A stretch of 38,041 nucleotides of DNA from an uncultured beta proteobacterium. GTDB taxonomy: Bacteria > Pseudomonadota > Gammaproteobacteria > Burkholderiales > SG8-39. The notes under the pieces were generated by a model. The model was not told where the DNA came from and made no database searches. It worked only from the letters and a program-made list of their open reading frames with translations. Where the stretch lies: assembly GCA_903928055.1 (NCBI GenBank), contig CAIYPG010000096.1, forward strand, positions 1 through 38,041, read 5' to 3'. Shown here in pieces: positions 25,909 through 34,269 of the stretch (positions within the stretch are counted from its first letter, which is position 1; each line of letters opens with the position of its first letter). The position numbers and the translations under genes are program-made.

Positions 25909-26886
25909 ATGAGAAAGAGCACTGAACTACTGACGAAAACCGTCCTCATACTCACGCTCGGCCTGATGGCGGCTGGCGCCTGCGCCCAGACCTACCCTTC
26001 GCGTCCGATACGCCTGATCATCAATGTTGACCCTGGCGGCGGCTCCGACATACTGGCCCGCCGCCTGTCGCCCGGACTGTCCCAGAATCTCAGCCAGAAC
26101 GTCGTCGTGGAGAACAAGCCGGGGGCCGCCGGCATCCTTGGTACAAGTGCCGCCGCTGCTGCAGCACCGGATGGCTACACGCTTACGATGATCTCCAGCA
26201 GCCACACTTCCAATGCGCCACTGCATAAGTCGCTTCCCTATGACCCGGTCAATTCGTTTTCGCCTGTAATTCTTTACGCGATGTCGCCGCAGGTTCTCCT
26301 GGTGCAACCAGATGCCCCGTTTAAGACAATCAAGGATTTGATCGCCTACTCCAAGTCAAATCCGGAAAAACTGAACATGGGATCTTCAGGCACCGGCAGC
26401 ACACCGCATCTTTCAGGAGAACTGCTGAAAATGATGTCTGGCATAAACTTTACCCATATCCCCTATAAGGGCGGCGGGCCGGCCATGGCATCGCTGATGG
26501 CTGGACAACTTGATTTACTGTTCGTCGTCACGCAGACCGCCAAACCGCAGGTTGCCGCAGGAAAAGTCCGGATTCTCGGGGCTGCGAGCGCCCAACGGCT
26601 AAAGGCTTTTCCCGATGTGCCTACCATCGCCGAATCCGGGGTAACCGGCTATGAGGCCTCCAACTGGGCAGGCGTGCTGGCACCGGCACGGACCCCGGCA
26701 GGCATCGTGCAAATACTGCACGATGCGGTACTTAAAACCACCAATTCCAGAGAAATCAGTGACTGGATGGAGCAACAGGGACTGGAGCCGGTAGATATCG
26801 GTCCGGAGGAATTTCGCAAGGTATTGCAATCGGAAATCACCAAGTGGACTAGGGTCGTGAAGGCCGCCAATATCCCGATCGAGTAA
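25909..26886 (+). CDS. TctC/Bug-family periplasmic solute-binding protein
   Basis: A 325-residue Bug protein with a signal peptide likely cut after Ala-Cys-Ala at 26. The ligand loop is canonical (Asp-Pro-Gly-Gly-Gly-Ser-Asp-Ile-Leu-Ala-Arg), with Met-Gly-Ser-Ser-Gly-Thr-Gly-Ser and Ile-Pro-Tyr-Lys-Gly-Gly further on. CAGGAGA precedes the ATG. It sits between the CoA transferase and the cysteine hydrolase on the same strand, so its ligand is probably the substrate, or a precursor of the substrate, of those enzymes. No membrane component is encoded in the operon. Confidence 0.94.
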   Translation: MRKSTELLTKTVLILTLGLMAAGACAQTYPSRPIRLIINVDPGGGSDILARRLSPGLSQNLSQNVVVENKPGAAGILGTSAAAAAAPDGYTLTMISSSHTSNAPLHKSLPYDPVNSFSPVILYAMSPQVLLVQPDAPFKTIKDLIAYSKSNPEKLNMGSSGTGSTPHLSGELLKMMSGINFTHIPYKGGGPAMASLMAGQLDLLFVVTQTAKPQVAAGKVRILGAASAQRLKAFPDVPTIAESGVTGYEASNWAGVLAPARTPAGIVQILHDAVLKTTNSREISDWMEQQGLEPVDIGPEEFRKVLQSEITKWTRVVKAANIPIE

Positions 26887-26927
26887 ATCGACAGTCACTA
26901 GAACCAATTTATTCGCAAGGATGGAAA

Positions 26928-27614
26928 ATGAAACCATGGCACGGAATAATTAGCAACGCCGAAGAACAAGTCTATGACACTGCCGGTTTCGGACGACCAT
27001 CGGGCTTGGGATATCGGCCCGCCCTGCTCATCATTGACATCCAGTACCGCACCGTGGGCACGGTGCCGCGATCAATCCATCAGGCCATGCAGGAGTTCCC
27101 GACCAGTTGCGGCCAGGTGGGATGGGATGCTGTCGCACACATTGCACCGCTGCTGGATATGTTCCGGAAAAAAAACTGGCCCGTGCTCTATCCACATGTC
27201 GCTCCAAAACTGCCTTCGGATGGAGGGCGACTCGCGGAAAAAGTACCTGCCATCATGAGCATTCCCCCGCATGGCTACGAATTTGTTCGCGAAATTGCAC
27301 CACTGGAAAGGGACATACTGTTACCCAAGAAGCACCCCAGCGCCTTCTTTGGAACGCCCCTTGCCAGCCACCTGATCGCACTCGGAGCCGACACTCTGAT
27401 CATGACAGGCTGCACTACCAGCGGCTGCATTCGTGCCAGCGTGGTCGATGCCTTTTCCCTTAATTTCAAGGTAGTAATACCGCAGGAGTGTGTCTATGAC
27501 CGCGGGCAGGTTTCCCATGCAGTCAACCTGTTCGACATGTCACAAAAATACGCAGACGTGATGGAAACCGACAAACTGCTCTCATCCCTCGGATTGCTGC
27601 AAGCTCAGCCCTGA
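26928..27614 (+). CDS. Cysteine hydrolase, isochorismatase family (N-carbamoylsarcosine/maleamate amidase-like)
   Basis: A 228-residue cytoplasmic hydrolase with a complete triad: Asp37 in Ile-Ile-Asp-Ile-Gln, a Lys in Leu-Pro-Lys-Lys-His-Pro-Ser-Ala-Phe (134 or 135), and Cys167 in Gly-Cys-Thr-Thr-Ser-Gly-Cys-Ile-Arg-Ala. That last motif, followed by Val-Val-Asp-Ala-Phe-Ser, is typical of N-carbamoylsarcosine amidohydrolase and maleamate amidohydrolase, which release ammonia from small amides. AAGGATGG precedes the ATG. It is the third gene of the CoA transferase - Bug - hydrolase operon. An amide substrate is therefore likely; its identity is open. Unlike the family member at 3751-4386, the nucleophile is present. 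Confidence 0.92.
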   Translation: MKPWHGIISNAEEQVYDTAGFGRPSGLGYRPALLIIDIQYRTVGTVPRSIHQAMQEFPTSCGQVGWDAVAHIAPLLDMFRKKNWPVLYPHVAPKLPSDGGRLAEKVPAIMSIPPHGYEFVREIAPLERDILLPKKHPSAFFGTPLASHLIALGADTLIMTGCTTSGCIRASVVDAFSLNFKVVIPQECVYDRGQVSHAVNLFDMSQKYADVMETDKLLSSLGLLQAQP

Positions 27615-27745
27615 AGCCGGATGTATACGGCGGCGCGCGAAGCTGGCTTAGCTGATACTTAAACATGGAATGAGGCGGAATAGCATCATCCCGCCTGCTG
27701 TTCACTCCCCTGAAGGTCCGAATCACCAACCATAGGGGGAAGACC

Positions 27746-28162
27746 ATGACTCACCAGAACGTAATTTCCGCTCTCATTGCAACTTCACTTCTGGCCGTCC
27801 TTGCAGCTTGTGCCGGCATGCCGTCCTCTTCGGCACCGGTGAAATTCAGCGGGGGCACGCTGGTCAACACTGCGGGCATGACGCTGTATTCCTACGACAG
27901 GGACACCGGCGGCAAGAGCGCCTGCTCCGGCGCATGCGCAGCGATCTGGCCACCACTGAAAGCCGCAGCTGAAGACAAGGGCGGCGGCGATTTCTCGATC
28001 ATCGCGCGCGACGACGGTTCGCGCCAATGGGCTTACGATGGCAAACCGCTTTATCTGTGGAGCAAGGATGCCAAGCCGGGCGACAAGACCGGCGACGGCT
28101 TCAACAAGGTCTGGCATGTGGTGGGCCAGCCTGAAATTCCGGCAAATCTGGGCGGATACTAA
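27746..28162 (+). CDS. COG4315-type lipoprotein
   Basis: A 138-residue predicted lipoprotein. The leader ends in the lipobox Val-Leu-Ala-Ala-Cys (Cys22), so the mature protein would be lipid-anchored in the envelope. Two copies of the family repeat are visible: Leu-Tyr-Ser-Tyr-Asp-Arg-Asp with Cys-Ser-Gly-Ala-Cys and Trp-Pro-Pro, and Leu-Tyr-Leu-Trp-Ser-Lys-Asp with Val-Trp-His-Val-Val. The molecular role of these proteins is unknown. AGGGGAAG precedes the ATG. It is a single gene with its own 131-base upstream region. Confidence 0.9.
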   Translation: MTHQNVISALIATSLLAVLAACAGMPSSSAPVKFSGGTLVNTAGMTLYSYDRDTGGKSACSGACAAIWPPLKAAAEDKGGGDFSIIARDDGSRQWAYDGKPLYLWSKDAKPGDKTGDGFNKVWHVVGQPEIPANLGGY

Positions 28163-28180
28163 AGCGCTGTACGCAATTAA

Positions 28181-28212
28181 AAAGCCCCGGCGGGAATACC
28201 CACCGGGGCTTT
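28181..28212 (-). terminator. Intrinsic terminator between convergent units
   Basis: A 10-base stem AAAGCCCCGG ... CCGGGGCTTT, extended inside by GGG/CCC around an AATA loop. On the minus strand it is followed by a run of five T, so it mainly ends the ABC/Mo-enzyme operon; on the plus strand it may also stop the lipoprotein gene. Confidence 0.8.
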
Positions 28213-28247
28213 CACGACCGCAAAGCCCTCTTTGCTGGCGCCCTGCT

Positions 28248-29081
28248 TCAGCGCCGCGGCTGCCAGAGTACCAGCCGGGCCTCCAGGCGCAGCAGGCTTT
28301 CATTCAGCATCAGACCCACCACCGCCAGCACCATGATCACCGCAAAAACGCGATCGGTCTGGAAGGTCTGTGCGGCATTGCTGATCAGGTAGCCCAGTCC
28401 CGAACTGGATGAAAACAGCTCGCCGACGATCACCCCGACGAGCCCCAGCGCCGCGGACTGGCGCAATCCGGTGAGAATGAAAGGGACCGCACCGGGTATC
28501 GCCACCGTCCAGAGCAACTGCCTGTCATCGGCCCCGAATGACCGCGCCATGCGAATCAGGGTCGCGTCGGCACTGCGTATGCCGCTGATGGTGTTGAGCA
28601 GCAGGGGAAAGAACGCGAGCAGGCCCACCAGAATAGCCTTGTAGGTCAGCCCGAATCCGAACCAGAGCAGCAGCAGGGGCATGAGCGCACTGCGGGGTAT
28701 GGCATAAAGCGCCGAGAAGAACGGCTCAAGCGCGTCGCGCAAGAGACGGTACCAGCCCATGGAAACACCCAACAGCAACGCGCTGACCACCGATATTCCC
28801 CAACCCACCGCGAAGCCCGTCGCCGTGGCCTGCACGTGCATCCAGAAGACCGGGTCGACCAGCATCCGCAGCAGCATGCTCACCACCCGCGTGGGAGAAC
28901 TGCTGAAGCGCGGATCTATCCAGCCAACCCGGCTGCTCAACTCCCATGCCAGCAGGAACAGCACGATGAATCCGCCACCGAGCATCAGTCGATGCCAGCG
29001 TGCGCCCTCGCCGCGCTTTGGTGCACGCGGCCTGGCCGGCACAAGTCCCTCCTGCGGCGCAGTCCCGATGACCAAAGCCAT
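28248..29081 (-). CDS. ABC transporter permease (SsuC/TauC type)
   Basis: A 277-residue inner-membrane permease with about six hydrophobic segments. The cytoplasmic coupling (EAA) loop is at Ala-Arg-Ser-Phe-Gly-Ala-Asp-Asp-Arg-Gln-Leu, then Ile-Pro-Gly-Ala-Val-Pro-Phe-Ile-Leu-Thr-Gly-Leu-Arg. This is the nitrate/sulfonate/taurine subgroup. The start overlaps the stop of the ATPase gene by one base. It is the last gene of a five-gene minus-strand unit: Mo-oxidoreductase, OsmC, binding protein, ATPase, permease. The transported compound is unknown. Confidence 0.94.
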   Translation of the reverse strand: MALVIGTAPQEGLVPARPRAPKRGEGARWHRLMLGGGFIVLFLLAWELSSRVGWIDPRFSSSPTRVVSMLLRMLVDPVFWMHVQATATGFAVGWGISVVSALLLGVSMGWYRLLRDALEPFFSALYAIPRSALMPLLLLWFGFGLTYKAILVGLLAFFPLLLNTISGIRSADATLIRMARSFGADDRQLLWTVAIPGAVPFILTGLRQSAALGLVGVIVGELFSSSSGLGYLISNAAQTFQTDRVFAVIMVLAVVGLMLNESLLRLEARLVLWQPRR

Positions 29082-29905
29082 TACCGCACCTCCTTTTGTT
29101 GCTGTCCCTGGAGCATCCGCCAGATGCCCAGTTCAATGGCGGTGAAAGCGGCCTCGCGCTTGATCTCCGGCGTGCGCGGCCTTGGCAGATCGATTTGCAC
29201 CACATCCTGGACACGACCCGGCCGGGCAGAGAGCACATACACCCGGTCGGCAAGGTAGACGGCCTCTTCAATGTCGTGCGTGACGAATATCACCGTCTTG
29301 CGATCGCGCTCCCAGATTGCCAGCAACTCAGTCTGCATCAGTTCGCGCGTCTGCGCATCCAGTGCGCCAAAGGGCTCGTCCATCAGCAGAATCCGCGGCT
29401 GGGTGGCGAGTGCCCTGGCCAGGTTGACACGCTGGCGCATTCCCCCGGAAAGCTCGAACGGATAGTGCGCCTCAAAGCCGCGCAGGCCGACAAGATCAAT
29501 CAGGGATTCGACGCGCGCATGGGCAACGTCGGGGGCCGGACGGCGCTGGATGTCCATGCCATAGAGAATGTTGCCATGCACCGTGCGCCAGGGCAGCAAC
29601 GAAGGATCCTGGAAAACCACGGCACGCTCGCGGCCCGGCCCACTGACAGCCGCGCCATCGAGAAGCAGGCTGCCACCTTCATGGGGAATGAGGCCGGCCA
29701 CGCAATGCAGCAGGGTTGATTTCCCGCAACCACTGGGGCCGACGATGGCAATGAATTCGCCATCGCCCGCATCAACCGTGATGCGATCCAGCGCCACGGT
29801 CTCACCGCCACGATGCGAGTCGTAGATTTTGGTAAGCCCTCTTACCGCCAGCCCCTGCCGGAATGTCGATCCTGCAGTAGCCGCCTCAGGCATGACCACG
29901 CTCAT
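29081..29905 (-). CDS. ABC transporter ATP-binding protein (SsuB/TauB type)
   Basis: A 274-residue ATPase. Walker A Gly-Pro-Ser-Gly-Cys-Gly-Lys-Ser-Thr at 56-64, Q-loop Phe-Gln-Asp-Pro-Ser-Leu-Leu-Pro-Trp, signature Leu-Ser-Gly-Gly-Met-Arg-Gln-Arg, Walker B Ile-Leu-Leu-Met-Asp-Glu-Pro-Phe-Gly-Ala-Leu-Asp and switch Val-Thr-His-Asp are all intact. The Leu-Pro-Trp after the Q-loop is typical of the sulfonate/taurine/nitrate importers. The start at 29905 overlaps the stop of the binding-protein gene (ATGA); a longer frame to 29947 is rejected for that reason. Confidence 0.95.
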   Translation of the reverse strand: MSVVMPEAATAGSTFRQGLAVRGLTKIYDSHRGGETVALDRITVDAGDGEFIAIVGPSGCGKSTLLHCVAGLIPHEGGSLLLDGAAVSGPGRERAVVFQDPSLLPWRTVHGNILYGMDIQRRPAPDVAHARVESLIDLVGLRGFEAHYPFELSGGMRQRVNLARALATQPRILLMDEPFGALDAQTRELMQTELLAIWERDRKTVIFVTHDIEEAVYLADRVYVLSARPGRVQDVVQIDLPRPRTPEIKREAAFTAIELGIWRMLQGQQQKEVR

Positions 29906-30873
29906 TTGCGCGTTTTCAGGACTTCGCGCAGCAGGGTGAAGTTCCATACCTGGGAGAGCGGGATATTGTCGGTATTGCCCTGTCCCTTCTTGGTGGACTC
30001 AAGCGTGATCTTCAATGCTTCGTCGCTGGACAGGCCATCCTGGGGCATGTCGCGCGCTATCGTGGCATACGCCTCCTCTGCGCTGCCGCGGTTGTACTTC
30101 ATGACGCGCATCGTGTACTCGATGACACCGTCACGATTGCTTCGCAGGCTGGCCAGCGTTTCCAGCGTCGCCCTGATCATGCGCGTGACCGTCTGGGAGC
30201 GCTCGGCAATGATCTTGTCGGTCGTACCGACAATCGCCACCGGGCCGCCGGGAATGAATTGGCCGATGCGCAGCACTTCATGCAGGCCGAGTTCCTCCGA
30301 CAGGCTGCGGGAAGCGGGGAAACTGGCGAAGGCGTCGGCCTCACCGCGCTTGACGAGTTCAAGATTGACCATCGGCGCGCCGCGGCTGACGACCCAGGTG
30401 ACCTCCCTGTCCGGATCGACGCCATTGCGCCGCAGGACATCCTTGAGACTGTCGTAGGGCGCAATGATGCGTTTGCCGCGCAGGTCCTGAATGGACTTGA
30501 TGGCCGGGCCGGCATAGACGCCGAGGTTGTCATTGGCGGTAACCATCACCGCCTTGAGCGGGAGGCCACGTGTCGCCGCCTGCTGGAGTTGCACGCCATG
30601 GGTGATGAACTGCACCTGGCCGCTGACCAGTGCGGCCACCGGGTCGGCAACGTTGTCGATGATCTGCAGGTCGATGCCGTATTTTTCGAAGATGCCCTTT
30701 TCCTTGCCCCAGTAGGCCCAGATATGGTTGACCGAAGTACGGTTGGCGGCAACGCTGATCGTCTCGCGTTGCGCCTGTGCGCCTGCGGGGGCGATCAGAA
30801 TGAACAATGCCGGAAGGGCAATCGCGAGGGCAAGAATGCGCTTCAGGAAGGTGGAAGCCGAAGGGAGTTTCAT
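29902..30873 (-). CDS. ABC transporter substrate-binding protein (SsuA/NMT1-like)
   Basis: A 323-residue periplasmic binding protein with a signal peptide spanning about residues 1-35 (cut after Ala-Gln-Ala). The mature part has the NMT1/SsuA two-lobe pattern: Gly-Ile-Phe-Glu-Lys-Tyr-Gly-Ile-Asp-Leu near the N-terminus, then a segment with Asp-Leu-Arg-Gly-Lys-Arg. This group binds sulfonates, nitrate, pyrimidine precursors or aromatic acids. It starts 36 bases after the OsmC stop and is coupled to the ATPase gene by a 4-base overlap. The ribosome site is weak (AAAGAG). Confidence 0.92.
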   Translation of the reverse strand: MKLPSASTFLKRILALAIALPALFILIAPAGAQAQRETISVAANRTSVNHIWAYWGKEKGIFEKYGIDLQIIDNVADPVAALVSGQVQFITHGVQLQQAATRGLPLKAVMVTANDNLGVYAGPAIKSIQDLRGKRIIAPYDSLKDVLRRNGVDPDREVTWVVSRGAPMVNLELVKRGEADAFASFPASRSLSEELGLHEVLRIGQFIPGGPVAIVGTTDKIIAERSQTVTRMIRATLETLASLRSNRDGVIEYTMRVMKYNRGSAEEAYATIARDMPQDGLSSDEALKITLESTKKGQGNTDNIPLSQVWNFTLLREVLKTRK

Positions 30874-30909
30874 GGGTTGTGCTCTTTCAATTGCGGTAAG
30901 TACAAAAAA

Positions 30910-31401
30910 TCAGGCTGCGGGCGCGGCAATGGCGGCCGGCTCCGGAATGATCTCGAACTCAGAGTCGATCTGCGCCACGTGCGACAAAGTTGCCGCAATG
31001 GAGCAGGTGCCATGACAGGCTGCGAGCGCCGCGCCCACTTTCTCGGGATCCAGCGCGGGACCGCTGAGGCGAAACAGCATCCGGATATGCCGGAACACCT
31101 GCGGCGGCTTGGTGTCCAGCGTGCCATCGACCCTCATGCTGAGGGAGGAAATCTTCTGCCCTGCATCGCGCATGCCGGCCAGGAAGCTGGTTCCGGCGCA
31201 GCCGGCCAGTGCAATCAGCAGCAGATCACGCGCAGCAAAACCCAGGTCGCCGCCGGGTATGCCCATCTTGTTGGCCATGTCGACGGGCACTTCGAAGCCC
31301 TTGACGTCCCTGCCCTGGAACAATGCCCGGTCCGGATTGACGGCAACGTCCACCGAACGCAGCAACTTGGCATTGCCGGTATTGCTGATCTGATTGCTCA
31401 T
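30910..31401 (-). CDS. OsmC-family protein
   Basis: A 163-residue OsmC/Ohr-fold protein. The two redox Cys of the family are present: one in Ala-Leu-Ala-Gly-Cys-Ala-Gly-Thr-Ser-Phe and one in His-Gly-Thr-Cys-Ser-Ile-Ala (another Cys, in Ala-Ala-Cys-His, lies four residues before it). OsmC proteins reduce organic hydroperoxides, and some act on other small molecules. The start overlaps the stop of the Mo-oxidoreductase (ATGA), so the two are translated together. This tight coupling suggests that the OsmC acts on a product or by-product of that enzyme, or protects it. Confidence 0.9.
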   Translation of the reverse strand: MSNQISNTGNAKLLRSVDVAVNPDRALFQGRDVKGFEVPVDMANKMGIPGGDLGFAARDLLLIALAGCAGTSFLAGMRDAGQKISSLSMRVDGTLDTKPPQVFRHIRMLFRLSGPALDPEKVGAALAACHGTCSIAATLSHVAQIDSEFEIIPEPAAIAAPAA

Positions 31402-33776
31402 GCTGCAAGCCCCTCTTCAGTAATGGTTGAAACGGTTTTTGAAATCCGGCGAAGCGTGCAGGGATAGGCCTTCAGCGGCACCGATCCGGAGATCGGGTCC
31501 AGCACGTCGTTGGTCATGATCAGGTTGATGTTGGCCCCGGTACCCGAGAACGGATCCTGTCCGGGCAATCCCAGTTCTTCGCAGGAATCCCACCAGCCGG
31601 TCTGCGTCGCCACGATGCCGGGGTTGATCACATCCGTGAGGCGCGCCTCAAGCGTGATTTCTCCGGCATGGGTCCGGAGGGCAATGGTCTCGCCGTTGGT
31701 GATGCCAAAAGCGCCTGCCGTCTCGGGATGGATCTCGATATAGGGCCGCGGCGCCCGTGCACGCAGCGCCGGTATGCCTCGCCCCTGGCTGTGGCAGTAC
31801 TCGATCAGCTTGTGCGAGGTGAGTGTCAGCGGAAATTCCGCGCCCCCGGCATAACGCTCCTGCACCGACGGCAGCGGATCGTAACCGTGTGCAAGGAACG
31901 CCTGGGCATAGATCTCGATCTTGCGACTGGGCGTCTTCATGCCCTGCACTTCGCCGGAAGCGCCCTTGCGCGCATATTTGCGATACGCCTGTTTCACCTC
32001 AAGGGTAATGCCCCCGGGCTGTGCCTTGACATCCTCCAGCGTGAGCCCGGTGCGGGACAACATGTGGCGGAACAAGGTATCCAGATCGCCGTTCCAGAAA
32101 TGCTCCCCCAGGCCAAGCGCGACTGCCAGATCGAGGATGATCTGCAGATCGGGCCTGGATTCGTGCTGCGGAGGGATCGCGGCGGAACGATATTGCACAT
32201 GCGCCATGGTGTCCGGGCCGCCACCGAAGTTGAGGGACAGGAAAGGCGCCTCCCAGGGGGTGGTTGTGGGAAGCAGGATATCGGCCGTTTCGGCCGAAGG
32301 GGTGATGAAGAGATCGGCATGCACCTGGAATTCGAGCGCCTCGAGCGCGCGCCGCCCCCTTGCGGTATCGCCATTCTGAATCAGCAGATTCCCGCCAAAT
32401 GCGATCAGTGCCCTCGGGCGGTAAGGTCCCTCCCCCAGCACCGCATCATAGAAGTTGTAGGCCTGTACCACCCTGCGCGCCGCGCTCAGCGGACGTGCGG
32501 CGAAGCCCAGCCGTTTGGCGGACTGCGCCTTGTCGAGCAACTCGTTGCCATCCACTTTTGCAGAAGGCGGCCCCGAGAAGGAGACATTGCCGCCCTCGGC
32601 ATCGAACCAGCCCGTCAGCGCATAAAGTATGCACAGCGCGCGGTTGGTCTGTGCCGTATCGACATGCTGCTCAACCCCGTTGTAGGTGTAATAGCTCAGG
32701 GGGCCGCCTGAACCGATGTCCCTGGCGAATTCCTCGATTTGCCCGACCGACAGTTCCGTCAATTCCGCAACACGCGCCGGCGCATAGGCAGCCACGCGTT
32801 CCTTCAGCAGCGAAAAGGCTGAGCGCACCCGCACGGAGCCATGCCCGGTCAGGCTGATCTGCACATCCACGTCCAGGGCCGGCTCGATGCCCCATTCGGC
32901 CGGATCACGACCGACGTCTATCGTCACCGGTCTGTTCGTGCGTGCGTCGAGCACGACATAGCCATCGGCCGCTTCCGCCCCGATGTCACGCCCCCGCAGC
33001 AACTCGCCATTCAGCGGCGATACGAGAAAGGGAGCATTGGTCCATTGCCTCACGAATGGCGCGTCATACAAACCATCGCGCAGCAGGATGTGGATGAGTC
33101 CCAGGGCCAGGGCCGTATCCGAGCCGGGGCGCAATCGCACCCACATGTCGGCCCGCTCCACCGTTTCAGTGCGACGGGGATCGACCACAATGAGCTTCGC
33201 GCCGTTTTTCTGGCCCTTGTGAATGCGCAGCCAGTTCTGGATATGGGAACTTGCCGGATTGTGGCCCCAGATCAGGATGGTCTTCGATGCCTCGAAATGC
33301 GGCGTAGGCAATCCGGTGCCATAGGTATATTTCGAGCCGGCTTCGCGCCCCCACTGGCAGATATGGGATGTCGCGATGACATTGGGGCTTCCATAGGCGC
33401 GAGCCAGCCGCTCCAGGAATTTCGCCCAGTCGGTGGCCTGGCTGCCACCTGGCGCAGGACGCAGGAAAGCTACAGCCTCCGCACCCGACTCAGCCTTGAT
33501 CGTCGTCATGCGCGCAGCAATGGTCGAGATCGCCTCCTCCCAGGAAATCGGCACGAAGCCGGGATCGCGTGAGGACTTGGGTTGCGTGCGCTTCATGGGC
33601 GTGCGAATGCGCTTGGCGCTGTGAGCGACCTCCGGTCCGGCCCCGCCTTTGACGCAGAAACCGCGATTGGGATGATCGCGATCAGGACGGACCGCCACCA
33701 GGCGCTCGCCATCCACCGTCGCGATGGTGCCGCACTTGGATTTGCAGTGCGCGCAATACCCTCGAATTTCGTTCAT
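31398..33776 (-). CDS. Single-subunit molybdopterin oxidoreductase (Mo-bis-MGD family)
   Basis: A 792-residue member of the DMSO reductase superfamily. An N-terminal [4Fe-4S] site is formed by Cys8, Cys11, Cys15 and Cys41. A probable Mo-ligating Cys140 lies in Ser-His-Ile-Cys-Gln-Trp-Gly-Arg. MGD-binding segments (Ile-Trp-Gly-His-Asn-Pro, and Asn-Gly-Glu-Thr-Ile-Ala-Leu in the C-terminal domain) are present. No Tat or Sec signal is seen, so it is cytoplasmic. No electron-transfer or membrane subunit is encoded beside it, unlike formate dehydrogenases and nitrate reductases. A Cys-ligated, Fe-S-containing soluble enzyme could be an oxidoreductase, a hydroxylase/transhydroxylase or a hydratase. 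The start at 33776 follows GGAAGGTGG; the frame extends to 33830. It is the first gene of the ABC/OsmC operon. Confidence 0.92.
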   Translation of the reverse strand: MNEIRGYCAHCKSKCGTIATVDGERLVAVRPDRDHPNRGFCVKGGAGPEVAHSAKRIRTPMKRTQPKSSRDPGFVPISWEEAISTIAARMTTIKAESGAEAVAFLRPAPGGSQATDWAKFLERLARAYGSPNVIATSHICQWGREAGSKYTYGTGLPTPHFEASKTILIWGHNPASSHIQNWLRIHKGQKNGAKLIVVDPRRTETVERADMWVRLRPGSDTALALGLIHILLRDGLYDAPFVRQWTNAPFLVSPLNGELLRGRDIGAEAADGYVVLDARTNRPVTIDVGRDPAEWGIEPALDVDVQISLTGHGSVRVRSAFSLLKERVAAYAPARVAELTELSVGQIEEFARDIGSGGPLSYYTYNGVEQHVDTAQTNRALCILYALTGWFDAEGGNVSFSGPPSAKVDGNELLDKAQSAKRLGFAARPLSAARRVVQAYNFYDAVLGEGPYRPRALIAFGGNLLIQNGDTARGRRALEALEFQVHADLFITPSAETADILLPTTTPWEAPFLSLNFGGGPDTMAHVQYRSAAIPPQHESRPDLQIILDLAVALGLGEHFWNGDLDTLFRHMLSRTGLTLEDVKAQPGGITLEVKQAYRKYARKGASGEVQGMKTPSRKIEIYAQAFLAHGYDPLPSVQERYAGGAEFPLTLTSHKLIEYCHSQGRGIPALRARAPRPYIEIHPETAGAFGITNGETIALRTHAGEITLEARLTDVINPGIVATQTGWWDSCEELGLPGQDPFSGTGANINLIMTNDVLDPISGSVPLKAYPCTLRRISKTVSTITEEGLAA

Positions 33777-34224
33777 GCCCACCTTCCGTTCCGCCTTGCG
33801 AATGGTTGTGCCGTGCCAATGCAAGCACACCGTGGATGTTTTGCCATGGACAAGCGACGCGCGGCCGGTCCATGCAAAAGCGCTCAGTTACTGGCAGAAG
33901 CGGACGGCACGCATCCGCTGGGAGGTCTTACGAAGGAGGGTGAAGCAGTGAATCCGCACGCAGGCTGCCGGCGAATGCGACAGTGTCTGGATTTTCACGA
34001 AGAGTGATGCGCGCGATCATCATTTGAGTCAATGGAAAACACCTGATTGGTGTGCGCGAAGTCTAACATACCAAACCGCTCGCCAGCATTGGCTGGCGCC
34101 CCTGCAGCGCAATCGAGAATGGTTCTCTCGAAACCTGTTTCAGGCACCGATCGGTGCCGTAACTGAATGCCAGGTCTGAGACAAAACCACCAGCCGATAG
34201 CAGCCGAATTGCCAAAATGAAAAA
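33777..34224. other. Non-coding region with leader and hairpins
   Basis: No gene is supported here; open frames run through the start of the Mo-enzyme gene or the end of sucD in other frames. It must contain the Mo-operon promoter. Three inverted repeats cluster at 34081-34158: CGCCAGC-ATTG-GCTGGCG (34081-34098), a weak GAGAA-TGG-TTCTC (34115-34127), and the perfect palindrome GGCACCGATCGGTGCC (34143-34158). Confidence 0.6.
34143..34158. promoter_or_regulatory. 16-bp perfect palindrome upstream of the Mo-enzyme operon
   Basis: GGCACCGATCGGTGCC is a perfect 16-base palindrome about 370 bases from the Mo-enzyme start and 110 bases from the sucD stop. It may be a regulator site or, as RNA, part of a hairpin cluster. 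It has no U-run and is separate from the sucD terminator at 34225. Confidence 0.4.
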
Positions 34225-34249
34225 GCCCCGACAGCCTGACCGTCGGGGC
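34225..34249 (-). terminator. Intrinsic terminator after sucCD
   Basis: GCCCCGAC-N9-GTCGGGGC, an 8-base GC-rich stem, ends with five T on the minus strand. It lies 20 bases after the sucD stop. Confidence 0.85.
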
Positions 34250-34269
34250 CTCTTCGTCGTTCAGAAAAA

